This document shows, in pieces, positions 8,709-16,256 of a stretch of DNA of 64,000 bases. Source of the DNA: Granulicella sp. 5B5. GTDB lineage: Bacteria > Acidobacteriota > Terriglobia > Terriglobales > Acidobacteriaceae. A program made the position numbers and the translations under genes. The stretch lies in the NCBI RefSeq assembly GCF_014083945.1, contig NZ_CP046444.1:1798001-1862000 (forward strand), written 5' to 3'. The notes beneath the pieces are model-generated. The model was not told the DNA's origin and did no database searches. It saw only the letters and a list, made by a program, of their open reading frames with translations. Positions within the stretch are counted from its first letter, which is position 1. Each line of letters begins with the position of its first letter.

Positions 8709-8978
8709 ATGGCACATAAAAAAGGTCTAGGCAGCTCCAAGAACGGCCGCGACTCAAACGCACAGCGGCTCGGCATCAAGCGTGGCGATGGCCAGCTCGT
8801 CACCGGCGGCAGCATCCTCGTCCGCCAGCGCGGCACACCGCACAAGCCCGGCCTCAACGTCGGCCGCGGCTCCGACGACACCCTCTTCGCGAAGGTCTCC
8901 GGCATCGTCAAGTTCCAGAACAAGGGCCAGAAGGGCCGCTTCGTCAACATCATCCCGACCGAAGCTGCCTCCGCCTAA
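8709..8978 (+). CDS. rpmA: 50S ribosomal protein L27
   Basis: 89 residues. It begins [20 protein letters not shown], the standard L27 N-terminus that reaches the peptidyl transferase centre, followed by [20 protein letters not shown]. There is no Firmicutes-type cleavable N-terminal extension. Second gene of the rplU-rpmA operon, closed by a strong terminator. Confidence 0.98.
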   Translation: MAHKKGLGSSKNGRDSNAQRLGIKRGDGQLVTGGSILVRQRGTPHKPGLNVGRGSDDTLFAKVSGIVKFQNKGQKGRFVNIIPTEAASA

Positions 8979-9001
8979 GTTTTCTTCCTTCTGCAGACAG
9001 C

Positions 9002-9026
9002 AAAGCCCCGCTCCGGCGGGGCTTTT
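9002..9026 (+). terminator. Rho-independent terminator of rplU-rpmA
   Basis: A 10-bp stem (AAAGCCCCGC with GCGGGGCTTT), 4-base loop and T run. Confidence 0.92.
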
Positions 9027-9068
9027 GGCATTGCGCTACACTACTTTCCAAGAGAGGAGGCGTTCGCC

Positions 9069-9377
9069 ATGCAGGACTTCATCCTGGCCAAACGCGCAGA
9101 GATCGCCGATCTCTGCCGCAAGCACCACGTCCGCCGCCTCTCTATCTTCGGCTCCGCCGTTCGCGGTGACTTCGACCCCGCTACCAGCGACATCGACCTC
9201 CTCGTTGAGTTCAGCCCGCAACAGGTCTCAGGCTATTCGAAGAACTTCTGGGCGCTCGAAGACAGTATAGTCCGCCTCTTCGGTCGCAAGGTTGACCTCA
9301 TCGCAGAAGGCAGTATCAAGAATCCTTACATCCTGCGTCGCATTCAGGAACAAAGGCAACAGCTCTATGCAGCGTGA
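9069..9377 (+). CDS. MNT nucleotidyltransferase antitoxin (MntA-like)
   Basis: 102 residues, a minimal nucleotidyltransferase. The active-site region GSAVRGDFDPATSDIDLLVE (residues 29-48) has GS followed by the D-x-D metal pair, with one residue more between them than the commonest GSX10DXD form. In characterised HEPN/MNT (type VII) systems the MNT protein AMPylates a Tyr of the HEPN toxin to neutralise it. AGAGGAGG lies just upstream of the ATG. It overlaps the downstream HEPN gene by 11 bases, so the two are co-translated. Confidence 0.88.
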   Translation: MQDFILAKRAEIADLCRKHHVRRLSIFGSAVRGDFDPATSDIDLLVEFSPQQVSGYSKNFWALEDSIVRLFGRKVDLIAEGSIKNPYILRRIQEQRQQLYAA

Positions 9378-9729
9378 TCTCGAAGCCTATTTGTGGGACA
9401 TCTTCAACGCGATCGAGCAGGTCGAGAGGTTTGTAGCTGGGCTTACGTTTGAGGCTTATTTAGATAGCGAGTTGCCCCAGGCCGGCGTGGAACGCAAATT
9501 CGAGATTATTGGCGAAGCGATCAAACAAGCCAGCCAGCACTTCCCAGGTCGCTTGGATACTCTTCCGAATTTGTCCAACTTCGCCCGCTTTCGCGACCGC
9601 CTGGCACACGGCTATGCCACCATTAAGCAAGAGATCGTATGGGAAGCCATCCAGGACGACATCCCGCCGCTGAAACAGGCTGTCGCTAAACTACTCCACC
9701 CCGGCCCAAACTCTGACCTTACCCCATAA
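9367..9729 (+). CDS. HEPN-domain toxin (HepT-like, DUF86)
   Basis: 120 residues. The ATG at 9367 lies inside the end of the MNT gene. The HEPN active-site motif RX4HXY is complete: R76, H81 and Y83 in RDRLAHGY. HEPN proteins of this type are RNases, and the Tyr is the AMPylation target in studied pairs. An all-alpha fold is expected. The gene ends convergently with the next gene, with an 11-base overlap. An intact active toxin is expected; its RNA target is unknown. Confidence 0.88.
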   Translation: MQRDLEAYLWDIFNAIEQVERFVAGLTFEAYLDSELPQAGVERKFEIIGEAIKQASQHFPGRLDTLPNLSNFARFRDRLAHGYATIKQEIVWEAIQDDIPPLKQAVAKLLHPGPNSDLTP

Positions 9730-10360
9730 CCGTCAGTTTCTTGTCTTTTTCCGTGTCGCTCAGCTTCTGCAGCTGCGGCAGAAAATCGCTTCGCCGCACC
9801 CAGATCTTGTAGCTCGTAATGCCCGTCTCTTCATGCGTCGGAAACGTCTTCAGCGTTTTCGGCAGGATGATCTGTTCCGGGTTCAGCTCCACGCTGTCAT
9901 CACACTTCCGGTCGCTGCTCGGCTCATCGAACACGCATTCGAACCCCACCGGCAGCGCTGCATAACCCGCCGCCATGATCCTGCCCATACGCTGGATCGC
10001 CCCAAACGACAGCCCGCCCGCCACCTTCGGCTTCAGCCCTGGGCTCGACTCCAGAAACACAACATACTCCGCGCCGATTCCCAACCCCGCATACGGCCCA
10101 AAGTACACCGTATCGTTCATCTTCGCGCCCTTGTACGCGGTCTCCACCACGGCCTTGTACACCACCGTTCCGTAGTGCTCCGTATCGCCGGCCACCACGC
10201 GCACCAGCACCACCTGGTCGGCCTGCACAAAAAGGTCGTGGATCGTCACACTGCGCACCGGCCCGGCCTCAATACGGTGCCCCCACAAAAACACGGTCGC
10301 TCCGCACAAAATGACAAGCGCCCGTACGATCTGGCCCCGTGTTATGCGTATCCGCAACAT
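9719..10360 (-). CDS. Hypothetical exported protein
   Basis: 213 residues, not assigned to a family. Basic N-terminus, then one hydrophobic segment (about residues 12-27: VRALVILCGATVFLW), so exported or signal-anchored. The remainder looks beta-rich and soluble (VTIHDLFVQADQVVLVRVV, then VYFGPYAGLGIGAEYVVFLE), resembling small extracellular proteins that contain a 'surface-exposed, TIMP-like' beta-barrel, though this is only an impression. Two Cys (in FECVFDEP and KCDD) could form a disulfide. Stands alone, convergent with the HEPN toxin gene. Confidence 0.6.
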   Translation of the reverse strand: MLRIRITRGQIVRALVILCGATVFLWGHRIEAGPVRSVTIHDLFVQADQVVLVRVVAGDTEHYGTVVYKAVVETAYKGAKMNDTVYFGPYAGLGIGAEYVVFLESSPGLKPKVAGGLSFGAIQRMGRIMAAGYAALPVGFECVFDEPSSDRKCDDSVELNPEQIILPKTLKTFPTHEETGITSYKIWVRRSDFLPQLQKLSDTEKDKKLTVMG

Positions 10361-10397
10361 CGTTATGCCTTTGTGAAAACCTCCCTATCTTGTACTC

Positions 10398-11066
10398 TCA
10401 TTCACTCTCCAAAGGCCAGTTCTTCCGCTCAATCGTGAACACGTCCCGAGTCGTGCAGTACCCGCCGCCTCCATGCATCCTCCCAACCAGCCGCATCTTC
10501 GACGGGTCTATGTGGAGCTGGGCCAGCCCATTCGGCTCCTCAAACACGGCTTCCCGCACATGGGCATACACAATCCGTCCCAGCACGATGGTGCTGGAAC
10601 CGCCCGGCTCCAGCACCTCAAACAGCTCGCACTCCAGCCCCACCGGAGACCCCGCAATCCGCGGCACATCCACCACCGCACTCGGCACTAGCTCCAGTCC
10701 CGCCAATGCCGTCTCGTCCGTGCCCTTCGGAGCGTTCGTTGCGGTCACATTCATCGCCTCGGCCAACTCCTCCGGCACCATGTTCACCACAAACTGCCTC
10801 CGCGCCCGGATGTTCCCCAGCGTGTCCTTGCTCTCGCGGTCCGGCGCGGCTGAGATGCTGATCGCCACCAGCGGCGGATCACTCGACACGATGTTGAAGA
10901 ACGAGAACGGCGCAGCATTCACGCGCCCCTCCGCGTCCCGGCTCACCACCCACGCAATCGGCCGCGGCAGAATCACACTCGCCAGCAGCTTATAGCTGTC
11001 GATCTTTGCCATCGCCGCCAGATCAAAGTGCGCAAAACCCTCGCTCACATCTACTCCTCTATTCAT
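10398..11066 (-). CDS. Flavin reductase-like FMN-binding protein
   Basis: 222 residues, the flavin_reduct split-barrel fold. Typical segments are PRPIAWVVSRDAEGRVNAAPFSFF (starting about residue 34, flavin contact) and a middle VNMVPEELAEAMN. Members reduce free FMN/FAD with NAD(P)H or bind flavin in small oxidoreductases such as flavoredoxin; the partner is unknown. The ATG directly follows the stop of the upstream MBL-hydrolase gene, so the two form an operon. Confidence 0.85.
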   Translation of the reverse strand: MNRGVDVSEGFAHFDLAAMAKIDSYKLLASVILPRPIAWVVSRDAEGRVNAAPFSFFNIVSSDPPLVAISISAAPDRESKDTLGNIRARRQFVVNMVPEELAEAMNVTATNAPKGTDETALAGLELVPSAVVDVPRIAGSPVGLECELFEVLEPGGSSTIVLGRIVYAHVREAVFEEPNGLAQLHIDPSKMRLVGRMHGGGGYCTTRDVFTIERKNWPLESE

Positions 11067-12038
11067 CTACTCCTCTTTCTTGATCGCGGCCTTGCCCTTC
11101 TCATCCCACATCAGCCGCGCCGCCGGCACCTGGTGGTCATGCGGAAACAGCACCAGCCAATCCTGTGCAATCGCCCGCCCCAAAAACCGCTTCCGCTCCT
11201 CAATGCACCGCAGCGGATCGAGGTCGTAGCCCATCACCCACGTCGGCTCCAGGTGCCGGCTCGTCGGGATCAGGTCGCTCACAAAGCATGCATGTTCGCC
11301 GCCGGACTCCACATGCACCCCCAGCACATCCGGCGTATGCCCCGGCAACACCTCCACCCAAACCCCCGGCACAATCTCCGCGGATGTCTGCACCCTTACT
11401 GGCGGCAGCAAATCGCCGTTAGCATTCACCGCGCGCAGCCGCACGTCGTCAGGCGTAAACGCACCGGCACCGCCCACATCCATCACCGTCATCTGCCCAT
11501 TTGCGATCACAGGATCATAGTTCGGCCCCAGATAACTCACTCGATCGCGGTCCCGCTGCAGCCGTCCGCTGGCGAGCTCTCCCGCCGCCGCAAAATGCCG
11601 CGCGTTCCGGAACGTCGGCGTCACGCTGCCGTCTTCATGCAGCGTCGTGTTCCATCCGCAGTGGTCAAAGTGCAGATGTGTATTCACCACATGCGTCACC
11701 GCATCCAGTTCGACGCCCGCCGCGCGCAGGCTCACCGGCAACAGCTCCTTGTTCTGGAAGATCCCACGCATCTTGGCGCTCTGCTTGTTGCCCACGCCAG
11801 TCTCGATCAGCACCACCGCCCCGCCCGTGCGCACCACCACGCAGTTGGTCCCCAGCAGCACATAGTTGTTCTCGTCCGCCGGCATCCGCCGTTGCCACAG
11901 TGTCTTCGGGACCACCCCAAACATGGCTCCGCCGTCCAGCAGAAAGCTCCCGTCGGTACAGACCGTCAGCTCCGTCGCACCCACCTGGTGCCGTCCACGT
12001 ACCAGCGCGCCATCATCGTTTGCCGCAGCTATCGCCAT
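11067..12038 (-). CDS. Metallo-beta-lactamase-fold hydrolase
   Basis: 323 residues. The zinc motif HLHFDHCGW (HxHxDH) lies about residue 137. Further expected ligands are His in VLPGHTPDVLG and His in LFPHDHQ. Related proteins include lactonases and thiol-ester hydrolases, so the substrate cannot be fixed. The stop TAG abuts the ATG of the flavin reductase gene: a two-gene operon with redox/detoxification flavour (inference). Confidence 0.85.
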   Translation of the reverse strand: MAIAAANDDGALVRGRHQVGATELTVCTDGSFLLDGGAMFGVVPKTLWQRRMPADENNYVLLGTNCVVVRTGGAVVLIETGVGNKQSAKMRGIFQNKELLPVSLRAAGVELDAVTHVVNTHLHFDHCGWNTTLHEDGSVTPTFRNARHFAAAGELASGRLQRDRDRVSYLGPNYDPVIANGQMTVMDVGGAGAFTPDDVRLRAVNANGDLLPPVRVQTSAEIVPGVWVEVLPGHTPDVLGVHVESGGEHACFVSDLIPTSRHLEPTWVMGYDLDPLRCIEERKRFLGRAIAQDWLVLFPHDHQVPAARLMWDEKGKAAIKKEE

Positions 12039-12089
12039 GCACCGAGTCTAAACGGCGTCTGGCGTTCCTGGCCTTGTCAGCCGCTACGA

Positions 12090-12521
12090 TCAACGTGTCT
12101 GCAGCACCATCGGCTGCTGCGACATCAGCTCCAGCGTCGCCGCATGGGCCTCCATTCCCATGGCAGGCTCAGGCTCGGAGGAAGCGGACGCACTCGCGGA
12201 CATTGACGTCTCTGGCACCCGCTTCTGCTGGAAACACGATCGGCACAGCACAGGCCGTCCCTGCGTCGGTTTGAACGGCACCGTCGTCTCAATCCCACAG
12301 GCTGAGCACTCGGTGCGCGTCTCCGTTCGCGAAAACGGCAGTATCGCGGGCGTGTTGGGGTTCACGGAACGTCCTAACCCGGCTCGCTTCGCCTTGCAAA
12401 GCTTGCATCGCTTCGGATCGTTCTTGAACTGCTTGTCGTAGAAGAACAGCTGTTCGCCGGCAGTGAATACGAAATCATTACCACAGTCGGAACACTTCAG
12501 AAATCGGTCAACAAATTGCAT
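12090..12521 (-). CDS. Zinc-ribbon protein with four CxxC pairs
   Basis: 143 residues. Two zinc ribbons can be read: CSDC/CKLC (residues about 10-42) and CSAC/CRSC (about 72-95). The first matches the 'probable zinc-ribbon' family (FTAGEQLFFYDKQF), the second the CxxC-x-CxxC family often fused to it. The last 45 residues are Ser/Ala/Glu-rich and probably disordered. The function of these families is not established; nucleic-acid or ribosome association is only a guess. Confidence 0.8.
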   Translation of the reverse strand: MQFVDRFLKCSDCGNDFVFTAGEQLFFYDKQFKNDPKRCKLCKAKRAGLGRSVNPNTPAILPFSRTETRTECSACGIETTVPFKPTQGRPVLCRSCFQQKRVPETSMSASASASSEPEPAMGMEAHAATLELMSQQPMVLQTR

Positions 12522-12968
12522 GGGCCTTCTCCCATCGAGCGGGATAAGGATGAACCGTAACCTTGGCCGTCGTTCTCGATCTCTCCCCGGATACGTTCAA
12601 GCCTGTCGTTACATCTCTGCTGAGCCCGAATTGTGCACAATCCCCGGTTCGCCCTGTTATATGTGGCTCTTCACATCAAACCGAAGACTGATAAACGGAA
12701 AAGTGGGCGGTTCTCACCACCCACCTCCTCCGCAGTACTGCAACCATTGCCCGGAAGGGAGAGAAACTCGCCCTTCAGCAAACTCACATACCTGTCTCCA
12801 ACCCGAGTACGCTGCTTGCCGGCCATTCGGAACACACTGTTATCGTCCTCTAGGAGGCGTAACCGAATTATGCCGCTGGCCCGAACTTTCAATCCTTTCA
12901 TTCCCGAAGAAATCCGGCTTCTATTCGCAATGCAACAAGTACAGCCGAATTTTTCCAGCAAAATGAAA
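12522..12968. other. 447-base gap, no convincing gene
   Basis: Between the zinc-ribbon gene and rpsU. GC is visibly lower than in the surroundings. Short open frames occur on both strands but none has a good start with ribosome site or a recognisable product. A hairpin (GTGGGCGGTT...CACCACCCAC) near 12698-12722 might belong to a small RNA; I could not identify one. Confidence 0.5.
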
Positions 12969-13166
12969 TTAATCCTGCTCTTTACGAACCTTCTTCCGGT
13001 TGCGCTTGCGTGCCAGTGCTTCCTTCACACGCTTCTTCTCGCCCGGCTTCAGGTAAAACGAGTGGCGCTTCACCTCTTTGATGATGTCCTCGGTCTGCAC
13101 CTTGCGCTTGAAACGGCGCAGTGCATTCTCGAGAGGCTCGCCTTCTTGTACTCGAACTTCTGCCAA
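12969..13166 (-). CDS. rpsU: 30S ribosomal protein S21
   Basis: 65 residues starting at TTG (13166): AEVRVQEGEPLENALRRFKRK after the initiator, the normal S21 N-terminus. A perfect GGAGGT (13176-13181) sits 9 bases upstream, which decides for the TTG. An upstream in-frame ATG (13235) would add 23 residues unlike any S21. The C-terminus is highly basic, KKRVKEALARKRNRKKVRKE. S21 helps the 30S subunit bind mRNA. Divergent from the gamma-carbonic anhydrase gene. Confidence 0.95.
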   Translation of the reverse strand: MAEVRVQEGEPLENALRRFKRKVQTEDIIKEVKRHSFYLKPGEKKRVKEALARKRNRKKVRKEQD

Positions 13167-13366
13167 GGGAAATACACCTCCAAACCTGCCCAAATGGCTC
13201 CTTTCATGATACGCGGGAAGCATTAGGTTTACCACCGAAAAACTGATTCGCCCCGCGTCTTGCGATACGTCGTATCTACATGTTTTTTCGGGGCTTTACC
13301 GCAACTCGTGCACCAGCCACCCAGATAGGAATTCCCACCCCCGGCTGGCCGCCTACACTGGAAACC

Positions 13367-13882
13367 ATGGTTCGCACCTTCCAGGGCATCACACCCCACA
13401 TTCCCTCTACCGCCTACGTCGACCCCTCCGCGCAGGTCCTCGGAGACGTCATCCTCGGAGACCACTCCAGCATATGGATGAACGCCGTCGTGCGCGGTGA
13501 TGTTCATCACATTCGCATCGGCAGCGGCACCAACATTCAGGACTGCGCCGTTCTCCACGGCATGCGCAACCTCTACCCTGTCCTCATCGGCAACGGCTGC
13601 ACCATCGGACACAACGCCACCGTGCATGGCTGCGTACTCGAAGACGACGTCCTCATCGGCATGGGAGCCATCGTCCTCAACGGAGCGCACATCGGCGCTG
13701 GCAGCATCATCGCCGCCGGCGCGCTCATTCCCGAAGGCACCGTCATTCCACCGCGCTCCCTCGTCGCCGGACTCCCCGGCAAAGTCCGCCGCGTCACCAC
13801 CGACGACGACCTCGACCTCATCCGCCAGTACGCCGCAAACTACCTCGACTACACCCGCACCTATCTCGCCGAACGCCCCTGA
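13367..13882 (+). CDS. Gamma-carbonic anhydrase family protein (YrdA-like)
   Basis: 171 residues from the ATG at 13367; a longer open frame starts at 13280 but its extra 29 residues are not family-like. A left-handed beta-helix of hexapeptide repeats is clear (VLGDVILGDHSSIW, VLIGNGCTIGHNATVHG). The three zinc His of the family are present: H64, H82 and H87. Homologues hydrate CO2 or bind acyl-CoA-like ligands; many YrdA proteins show no detectable carbonic anhydrase activity. Single gene. Confidence 0.9.
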   Translation: MVRTFQGITPHIPSTAYVDPSAQVLGDVILGDHSSIWMNAVVRGDVHHIRIGSGTNIQDCAVLHGMRNLYPVLIGNGCTIGHNATVHGCVLEDDVLIGMGAIVLNGAHIGAGSIIAAGALIPEGTVIPPRSLVAGLPGKVRRVTTDDDLDLIRQYAANYLDYTRTYLAERP

Positions 13883-13966
13883 CATACCATTTCCCCAGCC
13901 CACTGTTTCCCGTCCCCGGGCATCCTACCTCCCTGTAGGTATCCGAGAAAGCGAGACATCCACATC

Positions 13967-14446
13967 ATGGCCGCAAAGAAAACAGCCTCTGCCAACGGCT
14001 CCATCACCAAGCAAAAACTCATCGAACTCCTGAACCAGGACCTGCAGCGCGAGTTCCAGGCCATCATCGCCTACGTGAACTACTCCCAGGTGCTCAAAGG
14101 CGCCGCCTACATGAACATCGCCGGCGAGCTCGAGGTCCATGCTGCCGAAGAGCTTCGCCACGCCCTCAAGCTCAGCTATTGGATCGACCTGCTCGGCGGC
14201 ATGCCCGCGGTCGTGCCCAAGCCGGTCAAGACCAGCGACAAGGCCACCGACATGCTGCGCTTCGATCTCGAAAATGAGAAGGAGACGATCCGCAACTATC
14301 GCCGCCGCATCAAGCAGGCCGACATCCTCGACGACTTCGCCTTGGGCGAAGACCTCCGCGAGATCCTGCGCGACGAGTTCGACCACCTCAACGCGCTGGC
14401 CACCGCCCTCGGCGAAGACACCCCCGACCCCGGCATCGCCGACTGA
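13967..14446 (+). CDS. Ferritin-like di-iron protein (bacterioferritin/Dps-like)
   Basis: 159 residues, a four-helix ferritin-like bundle. Di-iron ligands are visible as E (QREFQAIIAY, about residue 27), ExxH (AAEELRHA, about 60-66), E in NEKETIRNY and ExxH (RDEFDHLNAL). The N-terminus is Lys-rich (MAAKKTASANG), as in Dps-like proteins that touch DNA. Likely role: iron oxidation/storage or peroxide protection. There is no visible haem Met, so it is not a typical Bfr. Strong terminator downstream. Confidence 0.85.
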   Translation: MAAKKTASANGSITKQKLIELLNQDLQREFQAIIAYVNYSQVLKGAAYMNIAGELEVHAAEELRHALKLSYWIDLLGGMPAVVPKPVKTSDKATDMLRFDLENEKETIRNYRRRIKQADILDDFALGEDLREILRDEFDHLNALATALGEDTPDPGIAD

Positions 14447-14459
14447 CCATACACCCAGC

Positions 14460-14502
14460 AAGTAAAGAGGCGGCCACTCCACCAGTGGCCGCCTCTTTAC
14501 TT
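14460..14502 (+). terminator. Rho-independent terminator, bidirectional
   Basis: A perfect 19-bp stem (AAGTAAAGAGGCGGCCACT and its complement) with loop CCACC. A-rich and T-rich flanks allow use by the ferritin-like gene and by the convergent sigma operon. Confidence 0.93.
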
Positions 14503-14526
14503 TCGCTTCTCTTGCAACCGCGTCGC

Positions 14527-14886
14527 TTACAAGCCCTCGCGGTCCAGCCGCATCAGCCCATACGCGATCCCCGCCATCTGCACCAGAATCAGCATCTCCA
14601 GCGCAAACGGCCAGCTCGCATAGTTCGTCCCCGCCCGCGGAGCCACCACAAACAGCACCACCACCAGCACCACCATCGCAACAATTGCCGCCGTCCGCCC
14701 CATCGGCACCCGCCGACGCGCCTTCACTGCCGCCACCGGCTGCGCCGCCGCAGCCATCGTCACCAGCACCGCAAAATCTTCCGGAACCCGCACCACGGGC
14801 TTCTGCTCCAGCGCCTGCACGACTGCCGCATCCAATTGTTCGCTCTGCTCCATCATGCTCGCCTCCTTCATCCCCGAATGCTTCAT
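14527..14886 (-). CDS. Small two-helix membrane protein coupled to ECF sigma factor
   Basis: 119 residues (in-frame ATGs also at 14871, 14856 and 14853). Cytoplasmic N-terminal part (about 60 residues, with VRVPEDFAVLV), then two membrane segments: AAIVAMVVLVVVLFVV and PFALEMLILVQMAGIAYGLM. Its start overlaps the sigma gene stop as ATGA, so it is co-translated with it. Position suggests an anti-sigma or regulator, but the zinc anti-sigma motif HxxxCxxC is absent. Function not proven. Confidence 0.7.
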   Translation of the reverse strand: MKHSGMKEASMMEQSEQLDAAVVQALEQKPVVRVPEDFAVLVTMAAAAQPVAAVKARRRVPMGRTAAIVAMVVLVVVLFVVAPRAGTNYASWPFALEMLILVQMAGIAYGLMRLDREGL

Positions 14887-15521
14887 GCCCGCCTCACCGT
14901 CACGGACCCAGCGCCCGCCCCTTCATTCTCTCCTAAAACACGCCTCGCCTGCGACATCCCCTCGCCACCCCGCAGCCGCTCGCCCAGCTTCTTCCGTCCG
15001 CGATGCAGATGCGTCCGCACCGTATTGATCGGCATCTCCAGCGCGGCGGCGATCCCTTCATAGCTGCAGTCTTCCTGGTGATACAGCACCAACACCGCCC
15101 GCTCCACCTCGCTCAGCGTCCCCAGCGCGGCATCGACACTCTCCTGCAACTCGGCATCCACCATCCGCTGCTCCGGGCTCCGCGCATGTTCACCCGCGTT
15201 CGCATCTCCCGCAAAGTTCTCCAGCCAAACCTCATCTTCTTCCACAAACGCCGGAGTCTCCGCCACATGCGTCCGCTCTTTGCGCCGCCGCTTCCACTCA
15301 TCCTGCGCCACGTTATAGGTAATCCGGTACAGATACGTCGCCACCGTCGCATCCCCCCGAAAGTAAGGCAGCGCCTTGTACAGCCGCAGAAACACCTCCT
15401 GCGCCAGGTCCTCCACATGCGCGCCCGCGCCGGTAAACCGAGTGAGCGTGCGAAACACCAGCCCCTGATGCTCACGCACCAGCGCCTCAAACATCTCCGG
15501 ATTCGTTGAATCCGCTCGCAT
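14883..15521 (-). CDS. ECF-family RNA polymerase sigma factor
   Basis: 212 residues, sigma-E-like. Region 2 has DLAQEVFLRLYKALPYFRG (about 39-57) and YLYRITYNVAQDEWKRRR. Region 4 is a helix-turn-helix, YEGIAAALEMPINTVRTHLHRGRKKL (about 154-179). The linker carries an acidic insert (VEEDEVWLENFAGD). A GAAACTT-N15-GTC promoter lies upstream, and the same pattern faces the neighbouring membrane gene, so it probably activates both (inference). Coupled to a small membrane protein. Confidence 0.92.
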   Translation of the reverse strand: MRADSTNPEMFEALVREHQGLVFRTLTRFTGAGAHVEDLAQEVFLRLYKALPYFRGDATVATYLYRITYNVAQDEWKRRRKERTHVAETPAFVEEDEVWLENFAGDANAGEHARSPEQRMVDAELQESVDAALGTLSEVERAVLVLYHQEDCSYEGIAAALEMPINTVRTHLHRGRKKLGERLRGGEGMSQARRVLGENEGAGAGSVTVRRA

Positions 15522-15543
15522 TCAGCCTCTGCTTTTCTTTCTT

Positions 15544-15600
15544 CCATTCCGAGCGCAGCGAGGAACCTGCTTCTCGCGCGAGCGTAGCGAGCGCCCGTCT
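15544..15600. repeat. Dispersed short repeat (ATTCCGAGCG-AGCGAGGAA type)
   Basis: The segment contains ATTCCGAGCGCAGCGAGGAA followed by CCTGCTTCTCG and then a second GAGCGTAGCGAGCG unit. It lies between the sigma promoter and the sigma start codon, so it would be transcribed in the leader. It matches the general style of the other scattered repeats in this window (GAGCGnAGCG core). Confidence 0.55.
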
Positions 15601-15608
15601 TCCCCGCC

Positions 15609-15636
15609 TCAGACTTCATCTTCCTCCCAAAGTTTC
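15609..15636 (-). promoter_or_regulatory. ECF-type promoter driving the sigma gene
   Basis: Read on the minus strand: GAAACTT (15630-15636), a 15-base spacer, then GTCTGA (15609-15614). This fits the sigma-E pattern (GAACTT / GTC or TCTGA). The predicted leader is about 80 bases. Confidence 0.65.
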
Positions 15637-15671
15637 ACCCCGCGCCCACAAAAAATCTTTCCCCCTCCCCT

Positions 15672-15699
15672 GAAACTTCCGCCCGCGCTCACAGTCTTA
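15672..15699 (+). promoter_or_regulatory. ECF-type promoter driving the membrane protein gene
   Basis: GAAACTT (15672-15678), 15 bases, GTCTTA (15694-15699). Same -35, same spacing and same GTC as the promoter facing the sigma gene, 36 bases away in the opposite direction. Confidence 0.65.
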
Positions 15700-15765
15700 C
15701 GCCCCCATCGACGCCGCCACGAACGCAGCGTCGAGACACCTTTAGAACCACTCAGGAGAACCCTC

Positions 15766-16248
15766 ATGCCCCTAGCCCTCTTCCTCCTCCACTTCCACGA
15801 CTACAGCAACGGCCTCGACAGCCCCTTCATCGTCCCCGTCGCCGGCTGCCTTATGGTGCTCGGCATCGTCATCGCCGGCATGTGGTCCGGCGCCCGCAAG
15901 CGCCAGATCGAAAGCGAAGAGCGCCTCGCCGCCATCGCCCGCGGCGTACCCGTCCCGCCCACCGTCGAAGAGCTCGCCATGATGCACGGCAAACCCTCGC
16001 TCGACGCCACCCGCCGCCGCGCCAACATCCGCCTCGCCGGCATCATCCTCGTCGCCGCGTCCATCGGCCTCGCTCTCTTCTTCGTCATACTCTGGGCCGT
16101 CATCGGCGAGCGCAACATACTCTGCGGCGTCGCCGTCGCCCTCATCCCCTTCGGCATCGGCGCCGGTCTCCTGTTTGACACCCATATCCAGACCCGCGAG
16201 ATGGAAGAGGCCACCCACTCCAATAACTCCATCACCCCCACCCACTAG
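15766..16248 (+). CDS. DUF6249-like inner-membrane protein
   Basis: 160 residues. Three hydrophobic segments: about 21-40 (FIVPVAGCLMVLGIVIAGMW), 85-110 (IRLAGIILVAASIGLALFF) and 115-138. The loop SGARKRQIESEERLAAIARGVPVPPTVEE is typical of this uncharacterised family, in which a GxPxP segment follows a charged helix. The ATG has AGGAG upstream. It sits behind an ECF promoter and next to the sigma operon, so it is probably part of that regulon (inference). Confidence 0.75.
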   Translation: MPLALFLLHFHDYSNGLDSPFIVPVAGCLMVLGIVIAGMWSGARKRQIESEERLAAIARGVPVPPTVEELAMMHGKPSLDATRRRANIRLAGIILVAASIGLALFFVILWAVIGERNILCGVAVALIPFGIGAGLLFDTHIQTREMEEATHSNNSITPTH

Positions 16249-16256
16249 CAAGAATC

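Noticed and set aside
12463-13226. Overlapping open frames on both strands before rpsU
   Set aside because: No ribosome sites, no recognisable product; part is antisense to rpsU.
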